DNA of 56,405 nt from Paraburkholderia mimosarum LMG 23256 = NBRC 106338 (GCF_000739815.1 NZ_BBJJ01000045.1:1-56405), one strand, 5' to 3'; counted from the stretch's first letter, positions 23,348 through 32,949 are shown. The notes: generated by a model from the letters alone, not told the origin. Program-made: numbers and translations.

Positions 23348-23782
23348 TCAATCCTGCTGACAGAAGATGGCGGTCAGCAGCGGTCCGGCATGGTGGACGA
23401 TGGCGTTGTTGCCAACCGCCGTGAGCTCCGCCTGCACCTTGGCCTGCGTGCCGACCACGACGGCTCCATAAGCAGAAGGCGCGATAGGCGTGCCGTCGCC
23501 GGTCTTGAATAGCGGATCGTCTTTCTGGAAGCCGACCACGGCGAACACGCTGAAGCCATAGGCGGTCATGCGCTGGCCGTGCGCGGGCCAGAACGCGTTG
23601 ATCGAATTGCTTTCGACTCTCATGGGTTTGGGGTCGATCAGATTTTGCGCGATCAGCCCCGAGATGAAGTCGTGTGCGGATTCGTTGCAGCTTAGCGAGC
23701 CTTCGATGGCGGCGGCGCGTGCGTCGACTGCAAAAAGCGGCAGCGCAGCGAGAAGCAGGATGGCGAAAAAAAAGCGTTTCAT
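23348..23782 (-). CDS. Secreted protein of unknown function
   Basis: A 144-aa protein with a clear Sec signal peptide: MKRFFFAILLLAALPLFAVDARA, cleaved near residue 23-25. The mature protein has two Cys (SLSCNESA and the C-terminal IFCQQD), suggesting a disulfide in the periplasm. GFSVFAVVGFQKDDPLFKTGDGTPI is the most structured part. I recognise no family. It converges on the gene at 22786 with a 34-bp gap. Confidence 0.72.
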   Translation of the reverse strand: MKRFFFAILLLAALPLFAVDARAAAIEGSLSCNESAHDFISGLIAQNLIDPKPMRVESNSINAFWPAHGQRMTAYGFSVFAVVGFQKDDPLFKTGDGTPIAPSAYGAVVVGTQAKVQAELTAVGNNAIVHHAGPLLTAIFCQQD

Positions 23783-24189
23783 TGCTTGGATGACAAAGGT
23801 GCGCGCGCCCGAGCCGGAATCCAGCGGACCTACCACGCCCCGGCTCGCGCGAAGGCTGCACTCTACGCGGATTCGGCAAGTTTCGCTTGCGGCGTCGCAG
23901 GATGCATCTGGCACCGTATATTACGGCGCGCAAGATGGAATGGGCTCAAACGAACGTGACTTGATGCCCGGCGACGACGGCCGTTTGATCGCTTGAGCGG
24001 TTCCCGCATGATCCGTCCGCAAAGTCCGCGCCCGTGTGCGGGGGCGGGCTTTGCGGCTCGTGCTCTCGTGCGGGCGCCTGGGTCTGCTTGATGCGCGCTG
24101 CTTCATCTGTTGCCGGGTTCCTGTTTTCCGCAACACGGTCCATAATGGCAGCTTTACGCCATCAGCCAGGCTGATGGTCGTTCCTGCCC
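23783..24189. other. Intergenic region, no gene seen
   Basis: About 400 bp between divergent genes. It contains a small hairpin CCATC...GATGG around 24159-24177 just before the efflux gene. No convincing ORF, tRNA or terminator. Confidence 0.4.
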
Positions 24190-25593
24190 ATGCCTTTAGC
24201 CCTCGGCGCTTTCATTGTTCCGCTCATCGTCGCGTGCGCGATGTTCATGGAGAACGTGGACGGAACGGTCATCGTCACCTCGTTGCCCGCACTGGCCCGC
24301 GATCTCGGCCAGGATCCCATCACCCTCAAGCTGGCCGTCACGAGCTATGTGATCGGCCTCGGCGTGTTCATCCCGATCTGCGGCTGGGTGGCCGACCGCT
24401 TCGGCTCACGCAACGTGTTTCGCACCGCCATCGGCATTTTCATGACGGGGTCGCTCTTGTGCGCGGCTTCCACGTCGCTCGGCATGTTCGTCGCCGCGCG
24501 CTTCGTGCAAGGCATCGGCGGCGCGATGATGGTGCCCGTGGGCCGCATCATCATCTTTCGCTCGCTGCCGAAGTCGGACTTCATTCGCGCGGTCAACTAT
24601 CTCACCGTGCCTGCGCTGCTCGGGCCGGTCGTCGGGCCGCCGCTGGGCGGCTTCATCACGACCTATCTTCACTGGCGGATGATTTTCTTCGTCAACATTC
24701 CGATTGGCGTGCTCGGGATCTGGCTCGCCAACCGGCATATCGCGAACCTGCATGAGGAGCATCCGGGGCGGCTCGACTGGGTCGGCTTCGTGCTTTCGGC
24801 GGGCGGTGCTTCGCTCTTCATGCTCGGCCTGTCGCTCGTGGGCGGCGAACTCGTTGCCAGCGGAACGGCCGTGGCGATGTGCGCGATCGGCGCGTTGCTG
24901 CTGCTCGCCTATTGGTTGTATGCGCAACGTGTCGAGCGGCCCGTGCTCGATCTCAAATTCCTGCGCATACCCTCGTTCAACGCGAGCGTGGCAGGCGGCT
25001 CGCTGTTTCGCATCGGGCTCGGTGCCGTGCCTTTTTTGTTACCGCTCACGCTGCAGGAAGGCCTCGGGATGACGGCGTTCGCTTCCGGGGCGATCACGTG
25101 CGCATCGGCGTTCGGCTCGATCTTCATGAAGACGATCGTCTCGCGTGTGCTCGGCCGCTTTGGATTTCGCCGCACGCTGATGGTCAACGCGGTGCTCGCG
25201 GGCTCGGCCATCGCGATATGCGGCACGTTCTCGCCGGGCATGCCGGTGTGGCTCATCTGGCTTGTCGTACTGGCGGGCGGGATCTTTCCTTCGCTGCAAT
25301 TCAGCGGGCTCAATTCGCTCGCCTATGCCGATATTCCGACGCGCGACATTGGCCGCGCCACCAGCGTGGCGAGCGTGATCCAGCAGGTGTCGCTCGGCCT
25401 CGGCGTGACGATCGCGGGCATCGTGCTGCAGATATCGCATCGGGTGCAAGGGCATTCGACCATCGTCTGGTCAGACTTCTGGCCCGCGTTCCTCGTGGTC
25501 GGGCTGTTCTCGGTGGCGTCGATCCCGGTGACGATGCGTTTGCCCTCGAATGCGGGAGAGGAAATTGCTCGGGGCAGGCGTGGCACGGCTTGA
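24190..25593 (+). CDS. MFS drug-efflux transporter, DHA2 (EmrB/QacA-like) family
   Basis: A 467-aa membrane protein with about 14 predicted helices. FMENVDGTVIVTSLPALARDL in helix 1 is the DHA2 signature (D1). GWVADRFGSRNVFR is motif A, and GPVVGPPLGGFIT is motif C of antiporters. It probably exports drugs or small metabolites in exchange for protons. There is no EmrA-like membrane-fusion partner or TetR/MarR regulator adjacent. Confidence 0.88.
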   Translation: MPLALGAFIVPLIVACAMFMENVDGTVIVTSLPALARDLGQDPITLKLAVTSYVIGLGVFIPICGWVADRFGSRNVFRTAIGIFMTGSLLCAASTSLGMFVAARFVQGIGGAMMVPVGRIIIFRSLPKSDFIRAVNYLTVPALLGPVVGPPLGGFITTYLHWRMIFFVNIPIGVLGIWLANRHIANLHEEHPGRLDWVGFVLSAGGASLFMLGLSLVGGELVASGTAVAMCAIGALLLLAYWLYAQRVERPVLDLKFLRIPSFNASVAGGSLFRIGLGAVPFLLPLTLQEGLGMTAFASGAITCASAFGSIFMKTIVSRVLGRFGFRRTLMVNAVLAGSAIAICGTFSPGMPVWLIWLVVLAGGIFPSLQFSGLNSLAYADIPTRDIGRATSVASVIQQVSLGLGVTIAGIVLQISHRVQGHSTIVWSDFWPAFLVVGLFSVASIPVTMRLPSNAGEEIARGRRGTA

Positions 25594-25725
25594 CCTGGCC
25601 GGGCCGTTCTAATGGCGCTGTAGCGAAATCGGCGGATGACTGGATAGCAAACGTTTGCGAGGCGTGCTATAAGGCCTGGGCAGTTATCAGGTAGGCCGAC
25701 AAACCGAATCATGGGGGTGTACTCA

Positions 25726-27456
25726 ATGAAGCTGGTTGAAAAAACGAAAATCTCCGCTGCCGCTCTCGCACTGCTTTCGCTGACCGCCTTGTCTGCGGGC
25801 TTCCTCGAAGCCACGCCGGCCTTCGCGAAGGATACGCAGCAACGCCCGGCGGTCCTGACCGCATCCGCGGTGGCCGTTGCCGACAAGTACGCGGCCGACG
25901 CCGCCGAGCAGATCTTCAAGGAGGGCGGCAACGCCGTGGACGCGGCCGTCGCCATCGCCTTCTCGCTGGCAGTGACTTACCCGGAGGCGGGCAACATCGG
26001 CGGCGGCGGGTTCATGACGCTCTACGTGAACGGCAAGCCGTACTTCCTCGACTATCGCGAGCGTGCGCCGCTCGCCGCCACGCGCACGATGTACCAGGAC
26101 GACAAGGGGAACGTGATCGCGGGCAAGAGCCTCATCGGCTACGACGCCGTGGGCGTGCCGGGCACCGTCGAAGGCATGTGGGAGGCGCAGAAGCGCTTCG
26201 GCAAGCTGCCGTGGAAGCAGGTGCTCGCGCCCGCGATCGCTTATGCGCGCGACGGTTTCGTCGTGGACGAGCAGCTCGCGAAGCGCCGCGAAGCCGCCGA
26301 CAAGGACTTCGCAGGCAAGACCAACTTCGACGAGTACTTCGGCAACCTGAAGGAGGGCGTGACGTTCAAGCAGCCCGATCTCGCCAACGTGCTCACGCGC
26401 ATTGCGAACCAGGGCGCGAAGGACTTCTACGACGGCAAGACCGCCGACCTCATCGCCGCCTCGATGAAGGGGCACGGCCTCATTACGAAGCGCGACCTGC
26501 ACGAGTACAAGGCGGTGTGGCGCCAGCCGGTGGAGGCGAAGTGGAACGGCTACGAAATCATCACCGCGCCGCCCCCGAGCTCGGGTGGCGTGGGCCTCGT
26601 GCAGCTGCTCAAGATGAAGGCGATGCTTGCGCCGCAGTTCAAGGACGTGCCGCTCAATTCGCCGCAGTACATCCACCTGACCGCGGAAATCGAGAAGCGC
26701 GTATTCGCGGATCGCGCGCAATATCTCGGCGACCCCGACTTCTACAAGGTGCCCGTCGCGCAGCTCACCGACGACGCCTATCTCGCGAAGCGCGTAGCCG
26801 AAGTCGATCCCGACAAGCCCTCCGACACGAAGAGCGTGCAGCCGGGCCTCGGCACGTCGATGCCGGAGAAAGCGGAAACGACGCACTTCTCGGTGGTCGA
26901 CAAGTGGGGCAACGCGGTTTCGAACACGTACACGATCAACGGCTACTTCGGTTCGGGCGTCGTCGTGCCGGGCACCGGCATCGTGCTCAACGACGAGATG
27001 GACGACTTCGCCGCGAAGCCGGGTGTGCCGAACATGTTCGGGGTGGTGGGCAGCGATGCGAATGCGATCGCGCCGAAGAAGCGCCCACTTTCGTCGATGA
27101 CGCCGACCATCCTCACGAAGGACGGCAAGGTCGCGCTCGTGATCGGTACGCCCGGGGGCTCGCGCATCTTCACGTCGGTCTTCCAGGTCATCAACAACAA
27201 CTACGACTTCAATATGCCGTTGAAGGAATCGGTGGCGGCGATGCGTTTCCATCACCAGTTGCTGCCGCCCAATGTCATTTTCTGGGAGCCGTACCAGCCG
27301 ATCGACGGAGAACTCGCCAGGCAGGTCGAGGCGAAGGGCTACGTGCTGAAGGGACAGGACTTCAACGGCGACATTCAGGCGATCCGTATCAATGGCGATA
27401 CGCCCGACGCGGTTTCCGATCCGCGCGGTCGTGGCGTGTCACGCCTGATCCAGTAA
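25726..27456 (+). CDS. ggt: Gamma-glutamyltransferase
   Basis: A 576-aa periplasmic Ntn-hydrolase precursor. It cleaves itself and transfers or hydrolyses the gamma-glutamyl group of glutathione. The signal peptide is MKLVEKTKISAAALALLSLTALSAGFLEATPAFA. The heavy subunit has GGNAVDAAVAIAFSL, GGGGFMTLY and DYRERAP (the Arg that binds the substrate carboxylate). The predicted self-processing nucleophile is Thr385 in ETTHFSVVDKWGNAV. SSMTPTI and GTPGGSRI complete the active site. Start 25726 has GGGGGTG 7 bases away; the upstream ATG at 25711 does not. A terminator follows at 27649. Confidence 0.95.
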   Translation: MKLVEKTKISAAALALLSLTALSAGFLEATPAFAKDTQQRPAVLTASAVAVADKYAADAAEQIFKEGGNAVDAAVAIAFSLAVTYPEAGNIGGGGFMTLYVNGKPYFLDYRERAPLAATRTMYQDDKGNVIAGKSLIGYDAVGVPGTVEGMWEAQKRFGKLPWKQVLAPAIAYARDGFVVDEQLAKRREAADKDFAGKTNFDEYFGNLKEGVTFKQPDLANVLTRIANQGAKDFYDGKTADLIAASMKGHGLITKRDLHEYKAVWRQPVEAKWNGYEIITAPPPSSGGVGLVQLLKMKAMLAPQFKDVPLNSPQYIHLTAEIEKRVFADRAQYLGDPDFYKVPVAQLTDDAYLAKRVAEVDPDKPSDTKSVQPGLGTSMPEKAETTHFSVVDKWGNAVSNTYTINGYFGSGVVVPGTGIVLNDEMDDFAAKPGVPNMFGVVGSDANAIAPKKRPLSSMTPTILTKDGKVALVIGTPGGSRIFTSVFQVINNNYDFNMPLKESVAAMRFHHQLLPPNVIFWEPYQPIDGELARQVEAKGYVLKGQDFNGDIQAIRINGDTPDAVSDPRGRGVSRLIQ

Positions 27457-27803
27457 GCCGTGGCGCCGATGCGAAACGATGCGTCGCGCATGACGGCAAA
27501 CCGTTTCGCATCGGTCCAGCTCGCATGGCGCGCGAAAGTTTGAATAAAATGAGCGTTTATCCCCATTACAAGGGATGCATCTCGGGAGTTCATCGCGTAG
27601 TATGCAACTTCCGGCGGAAGACAGCCCTTTGCCGGCGTGTGTTTTGTTGGGGCGGCGTTTGCTGCCCCATTTTTCTTTTCGGCCCCGCGCTTTCGTATTG
27701 ATCTTGGCGGACGAGGTCACTAAGCTCTGTCCGTTGCGTCACCTCCCGCTGTTTCGTGGCATCGGCGAGGCGCGCCCGCCAACTTCTCATCGCCCCAAGC
27801 CGC
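27457..27803. other. Intergenic region with the ggt terminator
   Basis: The first 190 bp hold no gene. The terminator at 27649 closes ggt, and the remaining 120 bp are the upstream region of the LuxR-type gene. Confidence 0.45.
27649..27679 (+). terminator. Terminator downstream of ggt
   Basis: GGGGCGGC (27649-27656) pairs with GCTGCCCC (27661-27668) with one G-T pair and a GTTT loop, followed by ATTTTTCTTTT. Confidence 0.78.
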
Positions 27804-28346
27804 ATGGATCTGACGAGTCGCGAACTCGCGTCGATCGCCGACGTTTTCGAACTGCTGGCCGGTCATGCCTTGCCTGAGGACGCTCTGCGTCTCGAAGTGG
27901 GGCGGCGCCTGCTCGATCTACTGCGTGCCGACGGCCTGCGCTCGGGCGTGGATGGGTTTGTCTGGTCGGGCGAGGCGCAGCTCGGCGACGTGCGCGTCTG
28001 GCGCGGCCAGCAGCGCGAACCTTTCTCGGAGCGCGAACTGGCGCTTTTCGATCTCGTGCGCCCGGCCTTCATGGCCGCGCTGGCGCGCTCACGCGCTCAG
28101 GGCGAGTCCCGCCCGACGATTTCCGTGGAGGCAACGACGGCGGAAAACGAGGCGTTCAGCCGGTTGACGCGGCGCGAGCGCGACGTGGTCGCGCTCGTGG
28201 TGGAAGGGCTGCTCGACAAGGAGATTGCCGTGCGGCTCGGGATTTCCTATACGACCGTGCGTACCCACGTCGATCGATCGTTTCAGAAACTCGGCGTCAC
28301 CAACCGCTCGCGCCTCGCGCGGCTCGTGCAGTCTGCGCGGCGCTGA
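27804..28346 (+). CDS. LuxR-family transcriptional regulator (short)
   Basis: A 180-aa protein. The C-terminal LuxR/GerE HTH is plain: LTRRERDVVALVVEGLLDKEIAVRLGISYTTVRTHV followed by KLGVTNRSRLARLV. The N-terminal 115 residues lack a recognisable receiver or autoinducer domain and may be a partial GAF or PAS-like sensor. Start 27804 (MDLTSREL) is preferred. It converges on the DUF2783 gene with a 33-bp gap. Confidence 0.85.
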   Translation: MDLTSRELASIADVFELLAGHALPEDALRLEVGRRLLDLLRADGLRSGVDGFVWSGEAQLGDVRVWRGQQREPFSERELALFDLVRPAFMAALARSRAQGESRPTISVEATTAENEAFSRLTRRERDVVALVVEGLLDKEIAVRLGISYTTVRTHVDRSFQKLGVTNRSRLARLVQSARR

Positions 28347-28379
28347 GGCACGTTGCCCGCTCTCCGCGGGCGCACCCTT

Positions 28380-28571
28380 CTATTGCGGCACCGAGGCCGG
28401 GACATGCTCGCCGGCCGCGTCGATCAGGCTGAGGCAGGCTTGCGCGTCGCCGATCCGCTCGATGGCGAGCAGCGCGAAGCGCGCGAGAAAGAGCGGCCCA
28501 TTGGCTTCGCCGAGGCCGGTCATGGTCTTGCACAGGTGCGTGTAGACAGAGTCGAGTTCGCTGTCGGTCAT
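28380..28571 (-). CDS. DUF2783 small protein
   Basis: A 63-aa protein (SELDSVYTHLCKTMTGLGE, FLARFALLAIERIGD) matching the small DUF2783 family that accompanies FAD-dependent aromatic hydroxylases. GGAG precedes the ATG and the gene follows the monooxygenase by 33 bp, so they form an operon. Its role is unknown; co-occurrence suggests an accessory subunit or stabiliser. Confidence 0.78.
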   Translation of the reverse strand: MTDSELDSVYTHLCKTMTGLGEANGPLFLARFALLAIERIGDAQACLSLIDAAGEHVPASVPQ

Positions 28572-28604
28572 GGTTTTCTCCGCGTGTTCTGGTTTTGCCT
28601 GCGC

Positions 28605-30308
28605 TCAGGCGCGCAGCGCGTGGTCGAGCGCGGCGAGCGCCTGCTCCGCCGTTGCATCGGCATCGCCGTGCCAGCGGCCGAGCACGTGGCCGTCCGGGCG
28701 CACGAGATACAGCGTGCCGGGCTGGGCGGCGTACATCGGAAAGAGGCGCCCCGTGTGATCCCACGCGCTGAGGCGCGGCGTGTCGGCGGGCCGCCGTTGG
28801 GCGAGCGGCACCAGTGCGAATGGCAGCGCGCGTTCGGCGAGCGTCGTTTCCAGCGCGGCGATCGGGGCCGGCGTTGCGCCGTCCTCGCTGAAGTAGAAGG
28901 CCGTGAATCGCGGGGCGACCAGGTCGGTGACATGACCTTCACGCGCGCCGTCGCGATCGACGATCGTGAGCGGGCATTCGGGCAGTACCGCGCCCGGCGC
29001 CGGACCGCTTGCGAACGTGTCGGAGGCGGCGTTGAGCGGCGAGCCCACGTAGGCGATGGCCGAGGTCTGGCGCGGATTGATCAGCGAGCGCACGGCGGCG
29101 TGCTCGCGCGCAAGGCTGAGCACGGCAGTGCGCATCAAATCGAAGGCGAACGACGGCGGCGCCATGAACTCCGTGCTCTTCGTGCCGTAGCTCAGGTTTT
29201 CGTGCGCGGCGTACACGCGCTCGTCGGAATAGCTGTCGAGGAGCGTCTCGCCCGCGAGACCCTTCACGACCCAGGCAAGTTTCCACGCGAGGTTGTCGGC
29301 GTCGTCGATGCCCGAGTTCGCCCCGCGCACGCCGAAGATCGGCACGAGGTGCGCCGCGTCGCCCGCGAACAGCACGCGGCCGTGGCGATAGCGCTCGAGC
29401 GTGAGCGCGTTGGCCTTGTAGATCGTGATCCAGACCGGCGACCACGGCGCCTTCTCGCCCATCATGTCGAGCAGGCTCTGCACGCGCGGCATGACGTTCT
29501 CTGGCTTGGTCGCTTCGTCGGCGTCCTCGTCGTCGCGCAGCTGATAGTCGATGCGCCACACGTTATCGGGCTGCTTGTGGACGAGCACGGTCGAGCCGGG
29601 ATTCGACGCCGGATCGAAGTACGCGAGCCGTTCCGTGGGCCGCGCACTGTCGAGCAGGATGTCGACGATCACATAGCGGCCTTCGTAACTCGTGCCCATG
29701 AGCTTCAGGCCCAGCGCCTCGCGCACCGTGCTGCGCCCGCCGTCGGCGGCGACGAGCCAGTCGGTATCGAGCGTGTAGTCGCCTTCGGGCGTGGAGAGCG
29801 CGAGCGTCGCGCCGTGCGCGTGGTGCTGCACGCTCGTCACTTTCGTGCGCCAGCGGATGTCGATGAGGTCGGCGTGCCGTTCGGCCGCGTCGAGCAGGAA
29901 CTGCTCGATGTGGTACTGCGCGAGGTTGACCATCGGCGGCAGCTTCTGGTTTTCGTCCTGCGGCATCGTGAAGTGCAGCACTTCGTCATTGCGATAGAAG
30001 CTGCGGCCGCCCGTCCACGGCAGGCCTTTCGCGAGAAACCCTTCCAGCGCGCCGAGGCGCTCGATGATCTCGAGGCTGCGGCGCGAGATGCAGATCGCAC
30101 GGCTGCCGTAGCATACCGATTCATCGGCTTCGATCAGCACCGAGCGCACGCCGTGCTTCGCGAGGCCGAGCGCGACGGCGTAGCCCACGGGGCCGCCGCC
30201 CACGATCGTCACGGCGTGGCGTTGGGCTTCGTGGCCGCCCTTGAGTTCGGGCAGGCGGGCGGCGTATTGCTTCGCTTCGAACGGATACGGCTTGAATTCG
30301 GCACTCAT
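28605..30308 (-). CDS. FAD-dependent aromatic monooxygenase (MhpA/PheA-like)
   Basis: A 567-aa class A flavoprotein hydroxylase. HAVTIVGGGPVGYAVALGLAKHGV (about 32-55) is the GxGxxG dinucleotide fold. DWLVAADGGRSTVREALG is the DG motif. RVLFAGDAAHLVPIFGVRGANSGIDDADNLAWKLAWV is the GD motif that binds the FAD ribityl group. A C-terminal thioredoxin-like domain (YLVRPDGHVLGRW) is typical of MhpA and phenol hydroxylase relatives. It should hydroxylate a phenolic acid with NAD(P)H and O2; the substrate cannot be read. A LuxR-type regulator on the same strand lies upstream. Confidence 0.88.
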   Translation of the reverse strand: MSAEFKPYPFEAKQYAARLPELKGGHEAQRHAVTIVGGGPVGYAVALGLAKHGVRSVLIEADESVCYGSRAICISRRSLEIIERLGALEGFLAKGLPWTGGRSFYRNDEVLHFTMPQDENQKLPPMVNLAQYHIEQFLLDAAERHADLIDIRWRTKVTSVQHHAHGATLALSTPEGDYTLDTDWLVAADGGRSTVREALGLKLMGTSYEGRYVIVDILLDSARPTERLAYFDPASNPGSTVLVHKQPDNVWRIDYQLRDDEDADEATKPENVMPRVQSLLDMMGEKAPWSPVWITIYKANALTLERYRHGRVLFAGDAAHLVPIFGVRGANSGIDDADNLAWKLAWVVKGLAGETLLDSYSDERVYAAHENLSYGTKSTEFMAPPSFAFDLMRTAVLSLAREHAAVRSLINPRQTSAIAYVGSPLNAASDTFASGPAPGAVLPECPLTIVDRDGAREGHVTDLVAPRFTAFYFSEDGATPAPIAALETTLAERALPFALVPLAQRRPADTPRLSAWDHTGRLFPMYAAQPGTLYLVRPDGHVLGRWHGDADATAEQALAALDHALRA

Positions 30309-30484
30309 GGGAAAGGCGTCTCCGATACTGAAAGTCTTGTCGTTGCCGGCGTGTCTCGAATGAAAACCGCTGGCGATGGAGGCAGTATGGAGCGTGCAGG
30401 GCGGCCCGCTGTCCTCAATTTGGGTACAGGGGGCTTACAGGGGAAGAGGCGCAGGCCTTCCGGTTCGCGCGCGTGGGGCGGGCG

Positions 30485-31303
30485 TCAGCCCTGATCCGTC
30501 GCGAGGCAAAGCGCAAAAAGCTGTCGCTGGCTCGAAATGCCCAGCCGCTGATATGCGCGCTTCTGATACGTCACGACGCTGCTGGGCTTCACGCCCATGC
30601 ACTCCGCGATTTCAACGGCGCTGCGCCCTTCGAGCACGCCGCGCAGGGCGTCCAGTTCGCGTTTGGAGAGCGTGGGGCATAAACCGCGCAGCCGCGCGAG
30701 CATGAGTTGCGGAATACCGAGCTGGCTCTGGCCGCGAATCGTGTAGTGATGCCGCGCCGATTCCCCGATCAACGGCGCGAGCGATTCGACCAGTTCCACT
30801 TCCCCTGGCTGGAAATTGCCGGCGTCGCTTTCGCGGTACAGGTTGACGGAGAGCCAGATATCGGCGGCCGGCTGCAACAGCAGCGAAAGCCGGTCGGATA
30901 CGTTGGGCGCGGCATAACAGGCAGCGCGGTAGCCGTCGTGCGCGATGTCCGCGCTGCTTTGCCAGTGCAACACGAGTGACGAGTTCGCCTTGTCGCCCGC
31001 GCCGCCGGTGACGATCTGCTGGTTGCCGTCGAGCGCGTAGAAGAGGCGGGCGTAGGTGTCGGCGACGTCGCGCAGGAAGCGCCCGCCGCGATGATCGGCC
31101 ACGGAGACCGTGCGCGGCCGGTTGCCGAATTCGTATGCGAATACCGTGCACTGCGTGACCGAGGTCGCCGGCCCGAGCATGTTCAGCACCTCCGCGGCGA
31201 GCGCGTTGGCGTCGTCGCGGCCGATGGCGGAGACGAGGCTGGTGACGCGCGAGAGGTCGAATTGACCCGTCTGCCTCGGTCGGTCGAGATGCCAGTAACG
31301 CAT
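30485..31303 (-). CDS. LuxR-family helix-turn-helix regulator
   Basis: A 272-aa protein with a C-terminal LuxR HTH: LSKRELDALRGVLEGRSAVEIAECMGVKPSSVVTYQKRAYQRLGI. The first 190 residues are an unassigned, probably GAF-like sensor (TSVTQCTVFAYEFGNRPRTVSVADHRGG). It lies 176 bp upstream of the FAD monooxygenase on the same strand and probably controls it. No autoinducer synthase is nearby, so this is a solo. Confidence 0.84.
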   Translation of the reverse strand: MRYWHLDRPRQTGQFDLSRVTSLVSAIGRDDANALAAEVLNMLGPATSVTQCTVFAYEFGNRPRTVSVADHRGGRFLRDVADTYARLFYALDGNQQIVTGGAGDKANSSLVLHWQSSADIAHDGYRAACYAAPNVSDRLSLLLQPAADIWLSVNLYRESDAGNFQPGEVELVESLAPLIGESARHHYTIRGQSQLGIPQLMLARLRGLCPTLSKRELDALRGVLEGRSAVEIAECMGVKPSSVVTYQKRAYQRLGISSQRQLFALCLATDQG

Positions 31304-31532
31304 GTTTCTGAACGGAAAACGCTGGGAAAAGCCGGTTCTGTGAGAGTAGCACCGTTTGTCCTAGGCGCGAAAGCGCCGACAGCGGGGCCGGATCGCGCAG
31401 TGCGCCGTTGCCCTGGAGCTTGCGTCAATGTAAGCAAGGAATGGCCCGTTGGGTTAATCTCCACCCTCGGCCGGCGCGGAGTGCGCGCCATGTTTTCCCA
31501 CCTGGACCCCGCTGCACGCAGGACACCTCGAA

Positions 31533-32555
31533 ATGCTGACGCTCCCCACCGCGATTCCCCCCGATTTCGGCGCCGGAGCGGTCTTTCTCAGCGTGCTCGT
31601 CACGCAACTCGGGGCGCCGGTGCCGGCCGCGCCGGTGCTGATACTCGCGGGCACGATGGCGGCCGGAGGCGAAACGTCCTACGCGGGTTTGCTGGTCGCG
31701 GCGGTGATCGCCACGCTGCTCGCGGATTCGCTCTGGTTCGCCGCGGGCCGCATGCGCGGCAGGCGTCTGCTCAATGGTCTCGTGCGGTTTTCGCTGTCGC
31801 TGGACACGACGATCCGGATCGCGCGCAACGTGTTCGAGCGCCACGGCGCACCCATTCTCGCCGTGGCGAAGTTCGTGCCGGGGCTTGGGCTCATTTCCGC
31901 GCCGTTGCTCGGCACGACCGCGGTGGCCGTGCACGTTTTCCTGCTTTGGGATGCCGTAGGCGCGTCCCTCTGGGCGGGCACGTGGCTGCTTGGCGGCGCG
32001 GCGCTCCATGCGGAAATCGTGCGCTTCGCCGCGTTCGTGCGCGCGAACGGCATGACCATCTTCGACGTGCTCGCCATCGCGTGCGTGCTGTTCCTCGCCT
32101 GGCGCTGGCTGCGGCGCCTGCAGTTCCGCCGCTGGCTCGCGACGCATCGCATTTCGCCGCAGCAGCTCGACGAAATGATGAAATCGAGTGCACCGCCCGT
32201 CGTGCTGGACGCGCGTCCTCAAAGCGTTCGCGAGAAGGAGGCGTACCGGATTCCCGGGGCGCGGCCGTTGAATCTCGAATCGAGCGAAGCGCTTGCGCCC
32301 GAGCTGGCCGGGCGTCCGATCGTCGTGTACTGCGTCTGCCCGAACGAAGCGACGGCCAAGCGCATCGTCGAACAATTGCGCAACAAGCACATCTATCACG
32401 CGCGCGCGCTCAAGGGCGGCCTCGACGCCTGGGAGCGCCACGGCTATCCGGTCGAGCCGCTCTCCAGCGACTTCCACGCGGCGCACGCCCACGTAGAGGC
32501 GCTCGAAGCGGACGAGGACGCGGAATACACGGTGCGCGCGAGTCTCTCCAAATAA
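31533..32555 (+). CDS. DedA-family membrane protein fused to a rhodanese domain
   Basis: A 340-aa fusion. Residues 1 to about 200 are DedA/SNARE-associated, with about five helices and the motif FERHGAPILAVAKFVPGLG containing the conserved Arg and Pro-Gly. Residues about 205-310 are a rhodanese domain (VVLDARP, RIPGARPLNL, GGLDAWERHGYPV). The rhodanese loop reads YCVCPNEATA with Cys267 as the likely sulfur-carrying nucleophile. DedA proteins flip polyprenyl phosphates or phospholipids; the role of the attached domain is not known. Confidence 0.88.
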   Translation: MLTLPTAIPPDFGAGAVFLSVLVTQLGAPVPAAPVLILAGTMAAGGETSYAGLLVAAVIATLLADSLWFAAGRMRGRRLLNGLVRFSLSLDTTIRIARNVFERHGAPILAVAKFVPGLGLISAPLLGTTAVAVHVFLLWDAVGASLWAGTWLLGGAALHAEIVRFAAFVRANGMTIFDVLAIACVLFLAWRWLRRLQFRRWLATHRISPQQLDEMMKSSAPPVVLDARPQSVREKEAYRIPGARPLNLESSEALAPELAGRPIVVYCVCPNEATAKRIVEQLRNKHIYHARALKGGLDAWERHGYPVEPLSSDFHAAHAHVEALEADEDAEYTVRASLSK

Positions 32556-32769
32556 CGCCTTGCCCGAGGCGTGGCGCGTTTCTTTCGCGTGCACGTCGCG
32601 CGATGCGCGAATTACAGGCGCCTACGCGCGCTGCCTGCGAGATCCGCCGCCCATCGCGAACCCGATAGCCAGGCGGAGAGCCCTCAGCGAAAGGCGACAG
32701 TTTCCAATACGCAAGTGCATCTGTACAGCCGCGTGGCAGCCGGACACGTTCGACGCGCCGAAGCCCGGT

Positions 32770-32949
32770 TCAACAGGCGACTTTGGTCTGACGCAGGATC
32801 TCTGTCGCGCCAAGATGAAGCGCGAGTGCGAAAAACTCGCGCTCCGCGAGATTGAGCGCCTTCGCGGCGGCCATTGCCCGCTGATGATCTCGCGGATGCA
32901 ACTGCAGTTTCACTTCGACTTTCGCGTGCGACTTGTTGGCGGACACCAT
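32770..32949 (-). CDS. Small hypothetical protein, possibly ribbon-helix-helix-like
   Basis: A 59-aa protein, MVSANKSHAKVEVKLQLHPRDHQRAMAAAKALN and so on in outline: a beta-like KVEVKLQLHP segment followed by two helices (RAMAAAKALNL, EREFFALALHLGA). This resembles a ribbon-helix-helix DNA-binding fold, but the match is weak. GGAG is well placed before ATG 32949. A promoter-like pair lies about 350 bp upstream. No toxin partner is visible. Confidence 0.5.
   Translation of the reverse strand: MVSANKSHAKVEVKLQLHPRDHQRAMAAAKALNLAEREFFALALHLGATEILRQTKVAC

Noticed and set aside
28353..30494. A 713-codon plus-strand frame opposite the FAD monooxygenase
   Set aside because: It is a shadow of the monooxygenase; composition is typical of antisense frames.
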